From an uncultured Dysgonomonas sp. (GTDB lineage Bacteria; Bacteroidota; Bacteroidia; Bacteroidales; Dysgonomonadaceae), in the NCBI GenBank assembly GCA_937875275.1, contig CALNCC010000102.1, positions 1 to 45,470 on the forward strand: DNA of 45,470 bases, read 5' to 3'. A program made the position numbers and the translations under genes. A model generated the notes under the pieces. That model saw only the letters and a list, made by a program, of their open reading frames with translations, searched no databases and was not told the DNA's origin. Shown here piece by piece: positions 42,643-45,470 of the stretch. How positions within the stretch are numbered: the first letter of the stretch is position 1; each line of letters starts with the position of its first letter.

Positions 42643-43524
42643 ATGGTAAAGAAGACTCTTGTTTGTTTCGTTGTTTTGTTTGCACTCAATGCTATATTCT
42701 GGAGTGTAAAAAGAGAGATGCGCCCCGTTGCTCATGAGTTTTGGCAAGCAAACGAGATCATTGCTCAACAATATATATACGACGACATCATCCCTGAAAA
42801 TGTTATTGTGGGCAGTTCTATCGGCTCTAAAATAATTGACGATAGTCTGTCCGCCACTTACAATATGTCTTTCGTGGGGCAATCACCTCATGATGGCTTG
42901 GAGGTTATAACAAAGAGTGAAAGATTTCCGAAACGTGTATTTATCGAGAAGAACACCCTGACCGGGCAAAGCAACAAACGATTCATAGAAATGTTGTTCA
43001 ATCCGTTTATGTTTCAGACACGTAAAACGATTTCGGCAATGCAAGATGGAAAAGGTTTTTTCGATCAGTCCATTTCTTATATCGAGAATGGCATATCAGG
43101 CGATCGAATGCCTCAGACGCCTATGTATGATAAAGGCATACATCGGTACAATGTATCTCCGCTAAATCTCCCAGCTGACCTAAATGAATTTATGCAAATC
43201 AACGAATGGCGCAACACCCCATACTCCGAGCATCTGATTACCCGTACTATTAATGCACTTAAATATTATATCGACATTTTAGATAGAAATGGCGTAGAAG
43301 TCATATTCTATGAAATGCCCTACGAGAAATATATCTGCTATCCGCTCAACGATCAAGAGATGACGGAAGCGATAAAGATACATTTCCCGGCTGACAAATA
43401 CCGGCATATGCCGAATGTAAATTGTGGCGACGAATATTCGACCTTCGACGGCATACATCTCGACACGAAGGGTGCGATAAACTACACCCTGTTTTTCAGG
43501 ACTCAAATGGAGAATTACAAATGA
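42643..43524 (+). CDS. SGNH-hydrolase-like partner of the MBOAT acyltransferase
   Basis: 293 residues with one N-terminal hydrophobic segment (KKTLVCFVVLFALNAIFW) that anchors it with the main part in the periplasm. VIVGSSIGSKIID (Ser58/Ser59) resembles SGNH block I, and TFDGIHLDTKGA near the end gives the block V Asp269/His272 pair. DltD and AlgX/AlgJ-type partners of MBOAT proteins share this layout, so transfer of an acyl group to a surface polymer is the likely role. Sequence similarity to a named family is not obvious to me. Its stop overlaps the next start by four bases (ATGA, 43521-43524). Confidence 0.65.
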   Translation: MVKKTLVCFVVLFALNAIFWSVKREMRPVAHEFWQANEIIAQQYIYDDIIPENVIVGSSIGSKIIDDSLSATYNMSFVGQSPHDGLEVITKSERFPKRVFIEKNTLTGQSNKRFIEMLFNPFMFQTRKTISAMQDGKGFFDQSISYIENGISGDRMPQTPMYDKGIHRYNVSPLNLPADLNEFMQINEWRNTPYSEHLITRTINALKYYIDILDRNGVEVIFYEMPYEKYICYPLNDQEMTEAIKIHFPADKYRHMPNVNCGDEYSTFDGIHLDTKGAINYTLFFRTQMENYK

Positions 43525-44513
43525 AAAAGATTCTTATTACCGGAGCCAATGGATTTATAGGTAGTTTCCTTGTAGAAAAAGCTTTAGCTTGCGGTTACGA
43601 AACATGGGCAGGAGTGAGAAAAAGCAGCAATCTGCAATATCTTCAAGATGAAAAAATAAAATTCATCGATATCCAATATAATGATATTACCGCACTAAGG
43701 AAACAATTAGAGCGAGTAAACCCCGACTATATAATTCACAACGCCGGCATAACTAAATGCACAAAGACTGAAGATTTTGACCGTATCAACTATCAATACA
43801 CAGCCAATCTGATAGAAGCCATCAAATCATCAACGCTATCAATAAAGAAATTTGTATTGATGAGTAGTCTGAGTGCTTACGGGATAGGAGACGAAAAGGG
43901 TTATACTCCGATAGAACTCACCGACACGCCAAACCCCAATACAGCATACGGAAAGAGTAAATTGAAGGCAGAACAACATCTGCAATCGAAAGCCGATTTC
44001 CCATATATAATATTCCGCCCGACAGGCGTTTACGGGCCTCGCGAAACAGACTACCTGATGATGTTGAAAACTGTAAAAGCAGGATTCAATATCTCGGCAG
44101 GATTCAAAGCTCAACATCTCACATTCATTTATGTGAAAGACCTTGTTGATATCGTATTCATCGGACTGGATAGTAAAATAGAGAATCGAAGTTATTTTGT
44201 TTCCGACGGGAAGGTATACACAACATCGGAATATGCCCGGCTCATCAAACATCTATTAGACAAGAACAAAACGATAAAGATAACAATACCCCTACCCGTC
44301 GTTCGCATGGTGTCATATATCAGCGAGATGATATCGAAACTCACAAAGCGCCCATCGACCTTAAACAGAGACAAATTCATCATCATGAAACAGCGCAATT
44401 GGGAGTGTAATATACAACCGCTGATCGACGATCTTGAATTCTCGCCCCGATATGATTTACAACAAGGATTGAAAGAAAGTATCGAATGGTATAAAGCCAA
44501 GGGCTGGTTTTAA
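43521..44513 (+). CDS. NAD(P)-dependent sugar epimerase/dehydratase-family protein
   Basis: 330 residues from ATG 43521; the frame is open 33 codons upstream inside the previous gene, but MKKILITGANGFIGSFLVEK is the natural start. It is an extended short-chain dehydrogenase: GANGFIG binds the dinucleotide, LMSSLSAYG carries the active-site Ser, and AYGKSKLKAE has the YxxxK pair. FRPTGVYGPRETDYLMML follows the family pattern. Relatives act on nucleotide sugars or on sterol-like and isoprenoid substrates. Coupled translation with the SGNH-like gene suggests that the product serves the same surface-modification pathway. Confidence 0.88.
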   Translation: MKKILITGANGFIGSFLVEKALACGYETWAGVRKSSNLQYLQDEKIKFIDIQYNDITALRKQLERVNPDYIIHNAGITKCTKTEDFDRINYQYTANLIEAIKSSTLSIKKFVLMSSLSAYGIGDEKGYTPIELTDTPNPNTAYGKSKLKAEQHLQSKADFPYIIFRPTGVYGPRETDYLMMLKTVKAGFNISAGFKAQHLTFIYVKDLVDIVFIGLDSKIENRSYFVSDGKVYTTSEYARLIKHLLDKNKTIKITIPLPVVRMVSYISEMISKLTKRPSTLNRDKFIIMKQRNWECNIQPLIDDLEFSPRYDLQQGLKESIEWYKAKGWF

Positions 44514-44656
44514 TATATAACACATATAGTTAGAATAACGACCAAAAAGCTAAGTCGACATAGCAAAATGGATAAAAAGGTGATTCACACGTTAAAAACC
44601 TTGAAATGAGATTGAAAATTGTCCCGCGAATGTTTAGTTGTTATTATTATTTTTGC

Positions 44657-44664
44657 TAATTTTG
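44657..44664 (+). promoter_or_regulatory. Candidate -7 box of gap
   Basis: TAATTTTG fits TAnnTTTG, with TTTA (44633-44636) 20 bases upstream as a three-of-four -33 match. The transcript would start near 44671 with a leader of about 88 bases before the gap ATG. The rest of the 245-base gap after the epimerase holds nothing else I can identify. Confidence 0.5.
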
Positions 44665-44758
44665 TCGAGCAAAGTACACAAACCTGTTTTACAACAGTTT
44701 TTTGCAACCATTACAAAGAGAATTGTTTAAGTTTTTAACCAAATAAATATTAGAACAA

Positions 44759-45470
44759 ATGATTAAAGTAGGTATTAACGGTTTTGGACGTATTGGTCGT
44801 CTTGTATTCCGTGCTGCTCAAGGCAGAAGCGACATCCAGATTGTAGGTATCAATGACCTTATCGATGTTGAATATATGGCATATATGCTTAAATATGACA
44901 CTATTCACGGAAGATTTGACGGAACAGTTGAAATCAAAGACGGAAAACTTGTTGTTAACGGAAACGCTATCCGTGTTACAGCAGAAAGAAATCCAGCCGA
45001 CCTAAAATGGAACGAAGTAGAAGCTGAATATGTAGTTGAATCTACTGGTCTTTTCCTTGACAAAGACAAAGCTCAGGCTCACGTTGCAGCTGGTGCTAAA
45101 TATGTAGTAATGTCTGCTCCTTCTAAAGACGACACCCCAATGTTCGTTTGCGGAGTTAATACAGACAAATATGCAAAAGGAACTCAATTCGTTTCTAACG
45201 CATCTTGTACTACTAACTGTCTTGCTCCTATCGCTAAAGTATTGAATGACAAATTCGGTATCGTAGAAGCTTTGATGACAACAGTACATGCTACAACTGC
45301 TACTCAAAAAACAGTTGACGGACCTTCAGCTAAAGACTGGAGAGGTGGACGTGCTGCTGCCGGCAACATCATCCCTTCTTCGACAGGTGCTGCTAAAGCA
45401 GTAGGTAAAGTTATCCCTGAATTGAACGGAAAACTTACAGGTATGGCATTCCGCGTTCCTACATTGGACG
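44759..45470 (+). CDS. gap: Glyceraldehyde-3-phosphate dehydrogenase, 3' end beyond window
   Basis: The first 237 codons of GAPDH, starting at ATG 44759 and cut by the window edge. The enzyme oxidises glyceraldehyde 3-phosphate to 1,3-bisphosphoglycerate in glycolysis. MIKVGINGFGRIGRLVFRAA is the NAD-binding start, VVESTGLFLDKDKAQAH follows, and SNASCTTNCLAPIAKVL holds the catalytic cysteine. TVHATTATQKTVDGPS and RAAAGNIIPSSTGAAKAVGK bind the phosphate groups. The frame has no stop and the expected remaining length is roughly 95-100 residues. Confidence 0.97.
   Translation, partial: MIKVGINGFGRIGRLVFRAAQGRSDIQIVGINDLIDVEYMAYMLKYDTIHGRFDGTVEIKDGKLVVNGNAIRVTAERNPADLKWNEVEAEYVVESTGLFLDKDKAQAHVAAGAKYVVMSAPSKDDTPMFVCGVNTDKYAKGTQFVSNASCTTNCLAPIAKVLNDKFGIVEALMTTVHATTATQKTVDGPSAKDWRGGRAAAGNIIPSSTGAAKAVGKVIPELNGKLTGMAFRVPTLD

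Noticed and set aside
43422..43520. 33-residue N-terminal extension of the epimerase
   Set aside because: It lies wholly within the preceding SGNH-like gene in another frame; the dinucleotide-binding motif begins directly after the ATG at 43521.

Overview
The window is chromosomal DNA from a member of the Bacteroidota, most likely order Bacteroidales; a Dysgonomonas- or Porphyromonas-like lineage is my best guess, at low confidence. Evidence: a gldK-L-M-N (porKLMN) type IX secretion core, TAnnTTTG promoter boxes in place of sigma70 boxes, little sign of Shine-Dalgarno sequences, the rpmB-rpmG-DUF4295-ftsY-rimO-HU gene order, a short AMP nucleosidase, many 'AQ'-type signal peptides, and anaerobic 2-oxoacid:ferredoxin oxidoreductases. 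No phage, insertion sequence, CRISPR array or rRNA was seen. The region looks mostly like core genome.

Layout. 1-44 is the 5' half of a tRNA-Arg(CCU) on the minus strand, with a near-ideal promoter. 227-7803 is a plus-strand run: a phosphoethanolamine transferase-like enzyme, DUF3109, NUDIX, a 999-residue TPR lipo/exported protein and an outer-membrane barrel. 7913-8113 is a small XRE regulator on the minus strand. 8291-11293 holds a putative porin and a family-3 solute-binding protein. 11455-12660 is an AAA ATPase, and 12721-16272 is pyruvate:ferredoxin oxidoreductase, closed by a strong terminator. 16465-21914 is gldK-L-M-N. 21999-24603 (minus) is amn-holA-licD. 24650-30072 (plus) is an HsdR_N-domain protein, a large macroglobulin/plug-like exported protein and RNase R. 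30333-33042 is a four-subunit 2-oxoacid:ferredoxin oxidoreductase operon. 33105-41000 is a long minus-strand stretch: blaI/M56 sensor pair, a lipoprotein, a membrane HU-LysM protein, HU, a broken rimO, ftsY, DUF4295, L33 and L28. 41216-44513 (plus) is an MBOAT acyltransferase, an SGNH-like partner and an NAD-dependent epimerase. 44759 to the end is gap (GAPDH), cut by the window edge.

How it works together. The gldKLMN genes build the periplasmic ring (K, N) and the inner-membrane motor (L, M) of the type IX system. Here GldK is unusual: about 230 residues of outer-membrane beta-barrel sequence precede the usual formylglycine-enzyme-like fold, and no convincing lipobox is visible. It may therefore anchor the ring through a barrel rather than a lipid, in a locus with no separate porP. 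Central metabolism is represented by PFOR, the Kor/Vor complex and GAPDH. Cell-surface modification is represented by the lipid A/phosphoethanolamine enzyme, LicD, and the MBOAT-SGNH-epimerase cassette.

Other points of note: rimO is broken by what looks like a 29-bp deletion between TGAA repeats; the M56 sensor carries two tandem lipocalin-like repeats where BlaR1 would carry a penicillin-binding domain; and a three-half-site operator fills the spacer of the blaI promoter. There is no gene-free stretch longer than 300 bases.
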